Shown: in pieces, positions 34,523-45,147 of the stretch
Layout of the letters: every line of letters begins with the position of its first letter
How positions within the stretch are numbered: the stretch's first letter is position 1
Assembly (NCBI RefSeq): GCF_002939945.1
Contig: NZ_MDEB01000003.1
Location: forward strand, 190,547-254,546
Length of the DNA: 64,000 nucleotides
Direction: 5' to 3'
Source: Xanthomonas arboricola pv. populi
Lineage (GTDB): Bacteria > Pseudomonadota > Gammaproteobacteria > Xanthomonadales > Xanthomonadaceae
Made by a program: the position numbers and the translations under genes
The notes under the pieces: model-generated
Database searches by the model: none
The model's input: only the letters and a program-made list of their open reading frames with translations
What the model was told of the DNA's origin: nothing

Positions 34523-34709
34523 TAGCTCTCTCTCCAAGTGATCTTGGGTACTGCCAAGGGTTGTTTGCCTGTCGGGGGTCCGAAAGAAGCGGATCCAAAA
34601 CGTCAGGGTGAACCGATGGTATATGCGTTATGCGAGAAATTAAAGTCCCGTTAACGAAAAAGAAGGAAGGCGTGAAGGGCGGCTGTAAGCACAGACCCGG
34701 AACGCAGAA

Positions 34710-34734
34710 CGCCGCCGGCTTTAAACCGGTGGCG
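34710..34734. terminator. Hairpin downstream of the outer-membrane protein gene
   Basis: Stem CGCCGCCGG / CCGGTGGCG (one wobble) with a 7-base AT loop, 28 bases past the stop of the gene at 34763. There is no T-run; possible terminator. Confidence 0.4.
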
Positions 34735-34762
34735 CTACGTTAAATCATCTAAAATCAATGAC

Positions 34763-35632
34763 TTAGAGGTCTTGCTCGTATCGGACGTACGGAATCGTAC
34801 CGTCGCTGTTGCTCTCGTTACTCGGCGCAAACGGGTTCTTGCCACGGGAAATCACGTTCTCTGCGCCGACCGTCAACTGGCCGCTCCAGGGGGTGCGCCA
34901 GGTCAGGCCCAGGCCCAGGCCTTCCCACTTTTCCGGCTGGCCGGGGACGTCGACGACGCGGCCGATGACGTTGGCGCTGAAGGCGCCGTAGCCGCCACCG
35001 ACGCTCAGGGTCTTGCTGTCCCACTGGTCGGCGATCGCCGGCGAGACGTCGGCCAGCGGTACCAGGCGCGCGCGCGCATAGGTGCCGCCGATCGAGACGA
35101 AGCCTTCGCGGCCAATGTTCTTCTGCCCGAATACGGTCAGGTCGTTCTGTTCGACGCGGGTCAGCGGTGCCTTGCCGGCGCCGATCAACCAGGCCGGCAG
35201 GGTGTCGCGGCCAGTGCCGGCGGTGACGCCGGCGCGGGCGCCGGCACGGTTGAAGCCCAGGGTGGCCGAGACGCGGCGCGATGCAGCGGCGCTGTCTTCT
35301 TCGTCATCGCCGATGCCTGCGAGCAGACAGTGGCTGGCGAGTCCGTTGATGTTGGTACCGCGGCTGCTGTTGCAGATCAGGCCCAGCGAATCGCCGGAGG
35401 TCAGGCCGAAGGCTGCGTCCAGCGAGTTGCGCCCGAAGTGCCAGCGTGCACCGGCTTTCTGCTCGCCCGTGGGCTCCAGGTACAGAAAGGCCTCGACCTT
35501 GCCGCTGCCCTTGTTCCACACCGGCAGGATGGTGCTCTCGCGCAACTGCTGCGATGCCGACTGCGCGTGCACACCCGTGGCTGCCGCGAGGGCAACCAGC
35601 AAAGCGAGCGGAAGGCGAAGACGGTGGCGCAT
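34763..35632 (-). CDS. Secreted protein, predicted outer-membrane beta-barrel
   Basis: 289-residue protein with a clear signal peptide (LPLALLVALAAATGVHAQ). No known domain was recognised. The mature part alternates polar and apolar residues and has repeated glycine-rich strand-like segments (RVSATLGFNRAGARAGVTAG, FVSIGGTYARARLV, LSVGGGYGAFSANVIG, LGLGLTWRTPW, TVGAENVISRG). This suggests a small beta-barrel. Two cysteines (LICNSS, SHCLLAG) could form a disulfide. A good promoter lies at 35687-35715. It is monocistronic between hslO and the TonB receptor. Function unknown. Confidence 0.75.
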   Translation of the reverse strand: MRHRLRLPLALLVALAAATGVHAQSASQQLRESTILPVWNKGSGKVEAFLYLEPTGEQKAGARWHFGRNSLDAAFGLTSGDSLGLICNSSRGTNINGLASHCLLAGIGDDEEDSAAASRRVSATLGFNRAGARAGVTAGTGRDTLPAWLIGAGKAPLTRVEQNDLTVFGQKNIGREGFVSIGGTYARARLVPLADVSPAIADQWDSKTLSVGGGYGAFSANVIGRVVDVPGQPEKWEGLGLGLTWRTPWSGQLTVGAENVISRGKNPFAPSNESNSDGTIPYVRYEQDL

Positions 35633-35686
35633 ACCAGAGTTCAGACCCAGGGGCAGTTGTTAAGTTCCCGAGAGCGGGCAATGAGA

Positions 35687-35715
35687 ATGCTAGGGTGTTT
35701 ATGATTATTTAACAA
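35687..35715 (-). promoter_or_regulatory. Sigma-70-type promoter of the outer-membrane protein gene
   Basis: On the minus strand: -35 TTGTTA (35715-35710), 17-base spacer, -10 TAGCAT (35692-35687). The predicted leader is about 50 bases. The stretch is AT-rich against a GC-rich background. Confidence 0.5.
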
Positions 35716-35751
35716 GTGGCCGCGTTCCCCGGAAGGCGGCGTCAACGCTAT

Positions 35752-36642
35752 CTATTGCAACCTTTCCGGCGCGTCCAACGACGGTTGGGCCCCGCTGAAA
35801 AGTACGTCCAGCGCGGTCAACGGAAAGTGATACTCACGCCCGCAGAACTCGCAACGGACCTCGACCTCGCCGGTCGCCTCGGCAGCGGCGCGCGCCTCGT
35901 CTTCGCCCAGGGACTGCAGCATCGAGGCGACCCGCTCGCGCGAGCAGGAGCAGCCGAAGCTGAGCGGCTTGCTGCCCAGCAATTGGGTGTCTTCCTCGTG
36001 GAACAACCGGTGCAGCAGGTCCTCGCTGGCGACCGAGAGCAATTCCGCTGCGCCCAGGGTGTCGAACAGCGCGCCGATGCGGGTCCAGCCATCGTTGTCG
36101 CCTTCGTCGCCGGGCAGCTTTTGCAGCAACAGGCCGGCGGCCTGCTCCGGGCCTGCAGCCAGCAGCAGGCGGGTCGGCAGCTGCTCGGACTGATGAAAAT
36201 AGGTTTCGAAGGCTTCTGCCAGATCCGGCGCCTGCATGCCCACCAGGCTCTGGTAGCGCTGTGGTTCGCGCGGATCCAGGCCGGGGTTCTCGATGGTGAT
36301 CGCCAGCAGCGCTGCCTCGCCCAGTTCGCGCAGGTCGGTGGGCGCATCGGCGCCGTCGGCCAGCTGCACGATGCCGCGCAAGGTGCCGGCCGCGGTGCAT
36401 TCGGCAAACAGGGTGCGTAGTGTCTGGTTGCCGCGCAGTTGTACCGACAGGCGCCCATCGACCTTGGTGTGGCCGGTGAACAAGGCTGCGGCCACCGCTG
36501 CCTCGCCGAGCAACTGGCGTGCGGCGGGCGGGTAGTCGGCGGCTCCCTGGATGTCGTGCCAAGCCTGGGTCAGGCGGACGTGGACGCCGCGCACGCCGGC
36601 AGCAGGCAGCAGGAAACGAGAAAGCTGATCGTGATCGGTCAT
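35752..36642 (-). CDS. hslO: Redox-regulated chaperone Hsp33
   Basis: 296-residue holdase activated by oxidative unfolding. The zinc/redox switch is intact: Cys231-x-Cys233 (GCSCSR) and Cys264-x-x-Cys267 (CEFCGREY). N-terminal RFLLPAAGVRGVHVRLTQAW, VQLRGNQTLRTLFAEC and SLVGM fit the family. The start at 36642 matches the usual length (about 290); an open extension to 36798 overlaps the divergent mtgA and is rejected. mtgA starts 74 bases away on the other strand, so the promoters must overlap. Confidence 0.96.
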   Translation of the reverse strand: MTDHDQLSRFLLPAAGVRGVHVRLTQAWHDIQGAADYPPAARQLLGEAAVAAALFTGHTKVDGRLSVQLRGNQTLRTLFAECTAAGTLRGIVQLADGADAPTDLRELGEAALLAITIENPGLDPREPQRYQSLVGMQAPDLAEAFETYFHQSEQLPTRLLLAAGPEQAAGLLLQKLPGDEGDNDGWTRIGALFDTLGAAELLSVASEDLLHRLFHEEDTQLLGSKPLSFGCSCSRERVASMLQSLGEDEARAAAEATGEVEVRCEFCGREYHFPLTALDVLFSGAQPSLDAPERLQ

Positions 36643-36716
36643 GGGAACATCGGACGTAAGGGACGCCGGTTGCCGGATAATGCAACGAGCATCGGGATGA
36701 AAGGTCGTAGCGAACA

Positions 36717-37457
36717 ATGGGGACGGATGCATTGGATGGCAAGCAGGTGGCGCCACCGCGGCGTGTGCGGCGCTGGCTGCGTTGGCTGTTGGCAGCACCG
36801 CTGCTGTTTGCCGCCGCGAGCGTGCTGCAGGTGCTGGTGTTGCGGGTGATCGATCCGCCGATCAGCAGCATGATGGTCGGGCGCTATCTGGAAGCCTGGG
36901 GCGAGGGCGATTGGGATTTTTCGCTGCACCAGCAATGGCGCGACTACGACAGGATCGCCGCCAGCCTGCCGATTTCGGTGGTGGCTGCGGAAGATCAGCA
37001 GTTTCCGCTGCATCACGGCTTCGACCTGCAGGCGATCGAAAAGGCGCGCGATCACAATGCGCGCGGCGGACGCGTGCGCGGGGCCAGCACGATCAGTCAG
37101 CAGGTCGCCAAGAACGTGTTCCTGTGGCAGGGCCGCAGTTGGGTACGCAAGGGCCTGGAGGCCTGGTACACGGTGCTGATCGAGTTGCTGTGGCCGAAGC
37201 AGCGCATTCTGGAGATGTATCTCAACGTGGCCGAGTTCGGCGACGGGGTGTATGGCGCGCAGGCCGCTGCCCGGCAGTTCTGGGGCAAGGATGCGGCGGG
37301 GCTGTCGCCGACCGAGTCGGCGCGCCTGGCGGCGGTGCTGCCCTCGCCGCGCCGCTATGACGCGCGTCGTCCCGGCGCCTATGTGCAACGGCGGACGGCA
37401 TGGATCCAGCGGCAGGCGCGCCAGCTGGGTGGCCCTGCGTATCTGCAGGCGCCGTGA
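36717..37457 (+). CDS. mtgA: Monofunctional biosynthetic peptidoglycan transglycosylase
   Basis: 246-residue GT51 enzyme that polymerises lipid II in the periplasm. A single N-terminal membrane anchor ([19 protein letters not shown]) precedes the catalytic domain. The catalytic Glu is in [15 protein letters not shown], and [33 protein letters not shown] and FGKD-like FWGKDA follow. Its TGA overlaps the GTG option of the next gene, so it forms an operon with the glycosyltransferase. Confidence 0.95.
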   Translation: MGTDALDGKQVAPPRRVRRWLRWLLAAPLLFAAASVLQVLVLRVIDPPISSMMVGRYLEAWGEGDWDFSLHQQWRDYDRIAASLPISVVAAEDQQFPLHHGFDLQAIEKARDHNARGGRVRGASTISQQVAKNVFLWQGRSWVRKGLEAWYTVLIELLWPKQRILEMYLNVAEFGDGVYGAQAAARQFWGKDAAGLSPTESARLAAVLPSPRRYDARRPGAYVQRRTAWIQRQARQLGGPAYLQAP

Positions 37458-37459
37458 GC

Positions 37460-38506
37460 ATGCGCACGTCCGGCCCCGCACAGTTGCCGGTGGCAGCAGA
37501 TCGCCTGACGGTGGTGATTGCAGCCTATAACGAGGAGACCAGCATTCCGCTGCTGCATCCGCGCTTGTGCGCAGTGCTGGCAGGCCTGAGTGGAGTGCAG
37601 ACGCATGTGCTGTATGTCGACGATGGCAGCAGCGATGGCACCTGGGGCGTGTTGCAGGCACTTGCCGATGCAGACGCACAGGTGAGCGCGGTGCGCCTGT
37701 CGCGTAACTTCGGCAAGGAAGTGGCCATTTCTGCAGGTCTGGACCATGTGTTGCCCGGTGCGGTGGTGCTGCTCGATGCCGATGGGCAGGACCCGCCGGA
37801 GTTGATCCCCGAGTTCGTCGCGCTGTGGCGGGCCGGTTACGACAACATCTTCGGAACGCGGATTTTTCGCGAGGGCGAGAGCTGGTTGAAGCGCAGTGCG
37901 GCGCACGCGTTTTATCGGGTGATCCGGCAGTTGTCGCGCACACCGATTCCGGCCGATACCGGGGATTTCAGACTGTTGTCGCCGCGGGTGGTGGAGGCCT
38001 TGCAGCAGCTGCGCGAGCGCCATCGTTTCATGAAGGGCCTGTTCGGTTGGGTCGGGTTTCGCCAGGTGGCATTGCCGTACCGGCGTGCGCCGCGGTTGTC
38101 GGGGCGCAGCAAGTTCACGGTGTGGCGGCTGTGGAACTTCGCGCTGGATGGCATCACCAGTTTTTCCACCGTGCCGCTGCGCGTGGCGACCTATCTGGGC
38201 TTGCTCACCGCGCTGGTGGCATTCCTGTTCGGTGGCTGGGTGGTGATCAAGGCGGCGCTGATGGGCGACCCGGTGGCCGGCTGGCCGACCATGATGTCGG
38301 TGATCCTGTTCCTTGGCGGCATCCAGCTGATCGCCCTGGGCCTGATCGGCGAATACCTGGGCCGGTTATATGACGAGGCCAAGCAGCGTCCGCTGTACCT
38401 GGTCGATACCCACCGCGGCGCGGTGGGAGTAGTCTGCGACCACCAGACCAAGCGCGGAGCGGGCCATGCAGACCGTACGACAGCTGTTGGGGACCAAACA
38501 GGTTGA
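37460..38506 (+). CDS. GT2 family glycosyltransferase, GtrB/DPM1-like, membrane-anchored
   Basis: 348-residue family-2 glycosyltransferase acting on an undecaprenyl-phosphate carrier by analogy with GtrB/ArnC. The N-terminal GT-A fold shows TVVIAAYNEETSIP, LYVDDGSSDGTWGVL, SRNFGKEVAISAGLDH and the metal-binding LLDADGQDPPELIP. Two C-terminal membrane helices follow (YLGLLTALVAFLFGGWVVI and SVILFLGGIQLIALGLIGEYLGRLYDEAK). A GTG at 37454 overlapping the mtgA stop is an alternative start. The last 41 bases overlap the next gene. The tail after LYLVDTH is not conserved-looking. The sugar and final acceptor are unknown; no GtrA flippase is adjacent. Confidence 0.88.
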   Translation: MRTSGPAQLPVAADRLTVVIAAYNEETSIPLLHPRLCAVLAGLSGVQTHVLYVDDGSSDGTWGVLQALADADAQVSAVRLSRNFGKEVAISAGLDHVLPGAVVLLDADGQDPPELIPEFVALWRAGYDNIFGTRIFREGESWLKRSAAHAFYRVIRQLSRTPIPADTGDFRLLSPRVVEALQQLRERHRFMKGLFGWVGFRQVALPYRRAPRLSGRSKFTVWRLWNFALDGITSFSTVPLRVATYLGLLTALVAFLFGGWVVIKAALMGDPVAGWPTMMSVILFLGGIQLIALGLIGEYLGRLYDEAKQRPLYLVDTHRGAVGVVCDHQTKRGAGHADRTTAVGDQTG

Positions 38507-38894
38507 GGTATTCGCGGTAGCGGCAGACGCCGCAGTGATCGAGGCGATCCGGCTGATGGCCGAGAAAGGCATCGGCGCGGTATTGGTGATGGACGGGCCA
38601 CGCCTGGTCGGCATCGTGTCCGAGCGCGATTACGCGCGCAAGGTGGTGCTGCGCGATCGCGCCTCATCGACCACCAGCGTTGCCGACATCATGAGTGCCC
38701 AGGTGGTGACGGTGTCGCCATCGGACACGGTGGAGCGCTGCATGCAGTTGATGACCAACGGACGCTTCCGGCACCTGCCGGTAGTCGACAACGGCCGCGT
38801 GCAGGGCGTGATTTCCATCGGCGATCTGGTCAAGGCGGTGATCGAGAACCAGCAGCGCGATATCGATCAGTTGCAGCGTTACATCGCCAGCTAG
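38466..38894 (+). CDS. CBS-domain pair protein
   Basis: 142-residue protein consisting of two CBS motifs and nothing else. The first is VEFAV-like VEVFAVAADAAVIEAIRLMAEKGIGAVLV then GIVSERDYARKV. The second is MSAQVVTVSPSDTVERCMQLM then RHLPVVDNGRVQGVISIGDLVKAVI. Such stand-alone pairs bind adenine nucleotides and act as energy sensors. CGGAG lies about 6 bases before the ATG, inside the glycosyltransferase frame, which it overlaps by 41 bp. The partner protein is unknown. Confidence 0.92.
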   Translation: MQTVRQLLGTKQVEVFAVAADAAVIEAIRLMAEKGIGAVLVMDGPRLVGIVSERDYARKVVLRDRASSTTSVADIMSAQVVTVSPSDTVERCMQLMTNGRFRHLPVVDNGRVQGVISIGDLVKAVIENQQRDIDQLQRYIAS

Positions 38895-38993
38895 AGCCGT
38901 GCCGGCTGAGTTCCCTGCGTCTTGTCTTGAACCACGCTGCTGCGCGACATGGCTGCGTGTGCCTGCTGAGGCGTGTGGCGGGCGGATAGGTCA

Positions 38994-39379
38994 GCGGTAG
39001 AGCGATTGATCTGCGGGGTTGCTGCCAGGGCCCTTGCCCGCCCACCATCGCGGGACCCGCTGCAAGTACGTCCATGTAGCTCTTACGCGGCATCCATGCC
39101 GCGTAAGGTCCCGCGACAGTGGGCGGGCAAGGACCAGTCGAGATGGTCGGTGTGCATGGTGTAAGCAATGCACGATGCAGTTGTTCGATAACGATGCGTG
39201 TCAGCGTCCGATGCCCTTTGCGCTACCCGCAGCTTTTCACGTGACCACCGACCAACGTTCTGGTGCGGTGTCCTTGCCGGTTGCGGGACCCTTGGCGGCA
39301 TGGATGCCGCCACGGAGCCTCCAGGGACGGATCTACGGCGTGTCCCGCAAGCGGTGAGGGCACCGCGCGCTCGACTCAC
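38994..39379 (+). repeat. Composite palindromic repeat, copy A
   Basis: Two copies of one module of about 100 bp in inverted orientation. Module 1 (39032-39132) has 25-base arms (CCTTGCCCGCCCACCATCGC.. and its complement, 39108-39132) around a central hairpin TTACGCGGCAT-CC-ATGCCGCGTAA (39083-39106). Module 2 (about 39264-39365) repeats the plan in reverse: GCGGGACC, hairpin GGCGGCAT-GG-ATGCCGCC, GTCCCGC. The 132-bp spacer between the modules contains no gene. This fills most of the 537-bp gap between the CBS gene and the AsmA-like gene. Confidence 0.85.
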
Positions 39380-39431
39380 CGAGTTACAGCGCTGGACAGG
39401 TTTGCTGGTCGCCCAAAGTGGTGTAGTGCAC

Positions 39432-41387
39432 TTACTTCGCGAACTTGCCGCCGCAGTCGCTGTCCTTGCCGGGACCCGGTTCGAAAGTTGCGAGCAAGGC
39501 AGCCGGCGGGGCGATCATGCCCAGGCCGACCGCAAGCGCGCCGCGCAGACCCAATGCCTTGAAGTCGGGACGGAAGGTCGGGTCCTTGAAGCTGCCGCCG
39601 ATCCGTAATGGCGAGCGCAAGCTCAGGATGCTGCGGTCTTTCGGGCGTGGGCGCAGTAGCAGATCCAGCGTCTCGTCTTTCAAGCTGATGCTGCCTTCGC
39701 CAATGATGATGGTGTCGGTGCTGTCGAAGGCCAGCGCACGCGATTGCATCAGACCGTCCTGCACCCCGAAGTCGCCGAAGATGCAGCGCACTGGAATCTG
39801 GCGATCCTTGGTGAACAGATACTTCAGCGACTCGGCGATATCCAGCCCGGCCAGTTCCATGATCAGATTGCCCACATGACCGCGGCCCATGCCGACGCCG
39901 ATCGTGCCGTCGGCGGTACCGAGCATCGCCCCGATCGAGTTGCCGCGGCCACGCAGATCGAATTCGCCACCGATGGCACCGGAGGCCTGCTTGGCAAGCG
40001 CGGTATCGGGGAAGAGCTGATCCAGCCGAATGCCGCGAAGGCCTGCCTTGAGTTGCGTGGTGATCACTTGCTTGCGCGCATCCATGCGGATGGTGGAGCG
40101 GATATCGCCACCTGCAACGCCGAAGTTGAGCGGATCCAGCTGCAGCAGACCGTCCTTCAATGTGAGCGAGGCATCCATGTCGTCCAGCGGCCACGATGGC
40201 GCATTGATGCGCTGTGCACGCCAGCGTACCTGCGCATCCATCGCGCGTAGCTTCGACAAGTCGTAAGGGGTGCTAGGCAGCACGCGTGCACTGGCTGCGA
40301 GTTGTGCCGCCTGCTTTTTCTGTTCGGCATTTGCCGACTCGTTCGCGCCGGTTTTCGGTGGCGCGCCGACGAACCCTGCCAGGTCGTCGAAATCCAGGCG
40401 TTTGGACGCCAGATCGGCACGCAGGAACGGACGCTTGTTGCGCAGGTCCACTTCGGCAGTGCCCGACAGATCGCTGTCGCCGGCGATGCCGGTGAACTTT
40501 TCGTAGCGCCAGAGCTGGCCGTTGCGGCGCAGATGGCCATCGAGCTTGTACGGCGGTGTCGACGGCATGGCCACGCCGGTCAGCGGATACAGATCCTGCA
40601 TGTCCTGGCCGCTCAGGGCCATTTGCAGATCGAACACCTGAAACTGGAACGGGTTGGTCAAGGTGCCGCGTACATGGGTGCGAGTTGCGCCGGCGCTGCC
40701 GCGCAGATCGATACGGAACGGATGCTCGCTCTGACTCAGCTCCAGCGGCGAGGCGGTATTGCCCTTGAGCGTAAAGGGATAGCCCTTCCAGCGGCCCTTG
40801 CCGTCGATGCCGATCGGCGCCGCACGCTGGTCGCTGCTCGGCGGGGCGAGGCTGTTGATCGCCACATCCACGTCCGAGCGATTGGCTGCATCGATGTACT
40901 GCAGGCGCCCGTTGTTCACCAGCAGGCGGCCAAGGCGCGGCATCGTGCCATCGCTATCGTCCTGATCGAATACCCAATTGCCGGGATGGGTGTCGTCGCC
41001 GGCTTCCAGCAAGACGGTTGGGTGATCCAGACGGATTTCCGGCAGACGCAGCTTGCCGCGCAGCAGCGGCCACAACTCGACATCGATCTCGGCCGAGTTG
41101 AGCTCGGCCATCGGACCGCGCTTGGACCATGCTGCGTTCGCCAGGCTCAGCCGATTGCCACGCACGGTGGTCGTGCGACCCAGCTTCACATCCAGATAGC
41201 CAAGATGGAATTCGCGACCGGTCTTGGCGCTGACCACGCGCTCGACCGGCCCACGCAGCCAGTTCCACTGGAACAGCAGCACGAAAACCACCACGATGGC
41301 GGCGACGATCGCGAGCCCGGTCAGCCAGCGTCGACGACGCGGCGTGCGGGAAGAAGGTGCGGTTGAGGTGTCGGTCACGTTGTTCAC
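39432..41387 (-). CDS. AsmA-family inner-membrane/periplasmic protein
   Basis: 651-residue protein with one N-terminal membrane anchor (WLTGLAIVAAIVVVFVLLF, about 21-39) and a long periplasmic part. The AsmA N-terminal region is visible (LRGPVERVVSAKTGREFHLGYLDVKLG). A C-terminal AsmA-like domain follows (DASLTLKDGLLQLDPLNFGVAGGDI, GEFDLRGRGNSIGAMLGTADGTIGVGMGRG, DTIIIGEGSISLKDETLDLLLRPRPKDRSILSLRSPLRIGGSF). AsmA-like proteins are bridge-type candidates for lipid transfer to the outer membrane. The start is GTG (41387); a GTG at codon 4 is possible. It ends KDSDCGGKFAK. Confidence 0.88.
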   Translation of the reverse strand: MNNVTDTSTAPSSRTPRRRRWLTGLAIVAAIVVVFVLLFQWNWLRGPVERVVSAKTGREFHLGYLDVKLGRTTTVRGNRLSLANAAWSKRGPMAELNSAEIDVELWPLLRGKLRLPEIRLDHPTVLLEAGDDTHPGNWVFDQDDSDGTMPRLGRLLVNNGRLQYIDAANRSDVDVAINSLAPPSSDQRAAPIGIDGKGRWKGYPFTLKGNTASPLELSQSEHPFRIDLRGSAGATRTHVRGTLTNPFQFQVFDLQMALSGQDMQDLYPLTGVAMPSTPPYKLDGHLRRNGQLWRYEKFTGIAGDSDLSGTAEVDLRNKRPFLRADLASKRLDFDDLAGFVGAPPKTGANESANAEQKKQAAQLAASARVLPSTPYDLSKLRAMDAQVRWRAQRINAPSWPLDDMDASLTLKDGLLQLDPLNFGVAGGDIRSTIRMDARKQVITTQLKAGLRGIRLDQLFPDTALAKQASGAIGGEFDLRGRGNSIGAMLGTADGTIGVGMGRGHVGNLIMELAGLDIAESLKYLFTKDRQIPVRCIFGDFGVQDGLMQSRALAFDSTDTIIIGEGSISLKDETLDLLLRPRPKDRSILSLRSPLRIGGSFKDPTFRPDFKALGLRGALAVGLGMIAPPAALLATFEPGPGKDSDCGGKFAK

Positions 41388-41444
41388 GCGGCCATGGTTG
41401 GCGATGCCTCGTGCACGGCGCGCGAACGTGCCGCAGATCGTGCC

Positions 41445-42089
41445 TCACATCACCTGCGCAATCACCGCAACGAAGTGGCAAGCGCTGCCGGCCAGCACGA
41501 ACAGATGCCAGATCGCATGGAAATAGCGCTGCGTGTCGCGTTGGTAGAAATACGTGCCCAAGGTATAGAAGAGTCCGCCAGCCAATAGCCAGCACAGAGA
41601 CCAGGTATCGACCGAGCGCAGCAGTGGCTGGATCGCCACCACGATCAGCCAGCCCATCGCCAGATACAGCACCGTCGACAGCAGGCGGAAACGGCCGGTG
41701 AAGAACAGTTTGAAGACTACGCCGGCCGCGGCGATCGTCCAGATCGCGGCGAACAACCCCCAGCCCCAGGAGTCGCGCAGATTGATCAGCGTAAACGGGG
41801 TGTAGGTGCCGGCGATCAACAGATAGATCGCGCAGTGATCGAGCACCTGCAGGCGCGCCTTGGCGCCCGGATGCGGGATGGCATGAAACAGCGTGGAGGC
41901 CACGTACAGCAAGACCAGGGTGGCGCTGAAGACGATGGAGGTGGCCAGTTGCCAGCCGTCGCCATAGATGGCGGCCAGCGTGATCAGCACCGAGCCGCCA
42001 GCCAATGCAGCAATGGCACCCAGGCCGTGGGTCACGGCACTGGCTATCTCGTCGCGCAGGTCGGTCGAGGGGGAGGCGTCTGCGTTCAT
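41445..42089 (-). CDS. Hemolysin III / PAQR-like membrane protein (YqfA family)
   Basis: 214-residue seven-helix membrane protein. The conserved EIASAVTHGLGA, YVASTLFHAIPH, LDHCAIYLLIAGTYTPF, GTYFYQRD and FHAIWHLFVLAGSACHFVAV carry the metal-ligand His, Asp and Ser residues of the HlyIII/PAQR family. ATG 42089 is preferred; an upstream TTG at 42107 is possible. Whether it has cytolytic activity is unknown. It lies 57 bp upstream of the AsmA-like gene on the same strand. Confidence 0.93.
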   Translation of the reverse strand: MNADASPSTDLRDEIASAVTHGLGAIAALAGGSVLITLAAIYGDGWQLATSIVFSATLVLLYVASTLFHAIPHPGAKARLQVLDHCAIYLLIAGTYTPFTLINLRDSWGWGLFAAIWTIAAAGVVFKLFFTGRFRLLSTVLYLAMGWLIVVAIQPLLRSVDTWSLCWLLAGGLFYTLGTYFYQRDTQRYFHAIWHLFVLAGSACHFVAVIAQVM

Positions 42090-42164
42090 GCCAAAAAGGT
42101 ACCGCAATTGCGAGCAATTCGCATCGCCGGCAGGCGCGGTTGCATGCGTCGGTTCAAGCCGCGG

Positions 42165-43769
<1,605 letters not shown>

Positions 43770-43905
43770 GGGCTGAGCGCGCCCGGTCGGACGCCTGCGG
43801 AAACTGAGGAAGCCGGTGATTATAGCGGCTTCGCTGTGGCGGGCCTCTCTGGCCCTGGCCTGGGCCTCCCCGGTCGGCAGGTTGGCGCTCCCGGGCGGCC
43901 GCCGC

Positions 43906-44826
43906 TCACGGTGCCGGCGAGGGAAACTGCAACTCGCCTTGCGGGCCCAGCATCCGGAACGGCAGCGAGATCAGCCGCATGTCCGCATTGCGCTGGAGCG
44001 CGAAATGCAGGTGCGGGGCCGTGCTGAAGCCGGTACTGCCCGAGGCACCCAGGCGCTCGCCGGTGCGCACCACCTGGCCCGGGCGCACCGCCACGCCATC
44101 GGGCGCCAGGTGGGCATAGATGGCCATGCTGCCGTCGGCGTGCAGCACCCGCACCAGGTTGCCGCCTCCAGCTGCCTGGTCCTGCCGGCCGCCTTCGATG
44201 ACATCTTGCCGCACCTCCATCACCACGCCCTCGCGCGCTGCCAGCACCGGCGTGCCCTGCGGCAGCGCGAAGTCTACCGCGTGCCAGTTGGGCGCATCGG
44301 TATGGCTGAAGGCCCCACCAAAGCCCTGGTCGACTTGGATCGGTGCATCGCGAAACGGGAGCTGGTAGCGCACCTGCTGCTGCGGGTGGGCCTGCGGATC
44401 GCCGGGTACCACGTCGAGTTTGAGTCCAAGCCCACCCAGGCTGCGCCGGTTGCTGGCCGGATACAGCCGGGCGAGCAGGCGGCGCTCGTGCGCAGCCAGT
44501 TGCACCGTCAGCGGCAACTGCGGCACGGCGCGGTAATCCTCGCTGGGCGGTGCGTTCAGCTGCACCTGTGCAGGTCCGGACAGTGGGTTGTTCACCCAGG
44601 CCAGATAAGCCGGGGCCTGCCATTCCAGCTGCAGTGACGGGCCGGCGCCGGGCGATGCGGTCGCAGTCTGCGCAGCTGCGACTGCTGGCGAGCTCGCAAT
44701 CGTGTTTGCGGCACCGGGCCAATGCCAGCGTTGCTGCGCGTTGGCGGGCGCTACGCACGCCAGGGCCGCAATGATGAAAGACCAGGCGAGGGCGGTCGGG
44801 GCGCTGCGAGACACGTGGTGGCGCAC
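43906..44826 (-). CDS. Exported M23 (LytM/peptidoglycan DD-metallopeptidase) family protein
   Basis: 306-residue secreted protein with a signal peptide ([20 protein letters not shown]) and a C-terminal LytM domain. Zinc-ligand motifs are [28 protein letters not shown] and APHLHFAL, with [30 protein letters not shown] between. An N-terminal region of about 120 residues is not assigned. The putative start is GTG at 44826 with a weak ribosome-binding site. The gene is divergent from the metX operon and likely acts on cell-wall cross-links. Confidence 0.88.
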   Translation of the reverse strand: MRHHVSRSAPTALAWSFIIAALACVAPANAQQRWHWPGAANTIASSPAVAAAQTATASPGAGPSLQLEWQAPAYLAWVNNPLSGPAQVQLNAPPSEDYRAVPQLPLTVQLAAHERRLLARLYPASNRRSLGGLGLKLDVVPGDPQAHPQQQVRYQLPFRDAPIQVDQGFGGAFSHTDAPNWHAVDFALPQGTPVLAAREGVVMEVRQDVIEGGRQDQAAGGGNLVRVLHADGSMAIYAHLAPDGVAVRPGQVVRTGERLGASGSTGFSTAPHLHFALQRNADMRLISLPFRMLGPQGELQFPSPAP

Positions 44827-44923
44827 GCGATCAGCTCGAACACAGGGGCCTCAAGTATGCGGTCCATCACAGGCGAGAGTGGTATCGGATGAAAATATAT
44901 CTTTCCATCCGCATGAAGAGATT

Positions 44924-44952
44924 GACATCGCAAAAAAGCGGTGGCATCTTAG
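44924..44952 (+). promoter_or_regulatory. Possible promoter of the SAM-riboswitch operon
   Basis: Consensus -35 TTGACA (44924-44929) with a 17-base spacer to a weak -10 TCTTAG (44947-44952). Transcription would begin near 44958, exactly where the riboswitch P1 helix starts. Confidence 0.4.
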
Positions 44953-44955
44953 CCT

Positions 44956-45074
44956 CACCATCGAGACCGGCGGAGGGACAGGCCCTTTGATGCCGGGGCA
45001 GCCAGCGGAGCGCGCAAGCGCCCGCGTTTGGTGCCAAATCCTGCGGGGACCACCGCGTCCGCCGAAAGATGGTT
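44956..45074 (+). ncRNA. SAM-I riboswitch (S-box)
   Basis: Conserved S-box core in order: GAGA then GGCGGAGGGACAGGCCC, TTTGATGCCGGGGCAGCC, a P3 hairpin (GCGCGCAAGCGC area) and GGTGCCAAATCCTGC. The closing GAAAGATGG completes P1, with CCATC (44958-44962) pairing GATGG (45068-45072). It lies 73 bases upstream of the metX ATG. No U-tract terminator follows; instead hairpins lead to the start region (CGTGC-CTTGC-GCACG within TTCGA/TCGAA, and GAGCT/AGCTC), so translational control seems likely. Excess S-adenosylmethionine should switch the whole metX-metB-hom operon off. Confidence 0.9.
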
Positions 45075-45147
45075 CGAATCGTGCCTTGCGCACGTCGAAC
45101 GCGAGCTCCCGCGAAGCTCGATGGCCGATCCACCCCCGGATATCGCC

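Noticed and set aside
38981-39010. tRNA-like D-arm sequence (GGTCAGCGGTAGAGCG)
   Set aside because: No acceptor, anticodon or T arm follows; the stretch leads straight into the composite palindromic repeat, whose other copies lack the resemblance.
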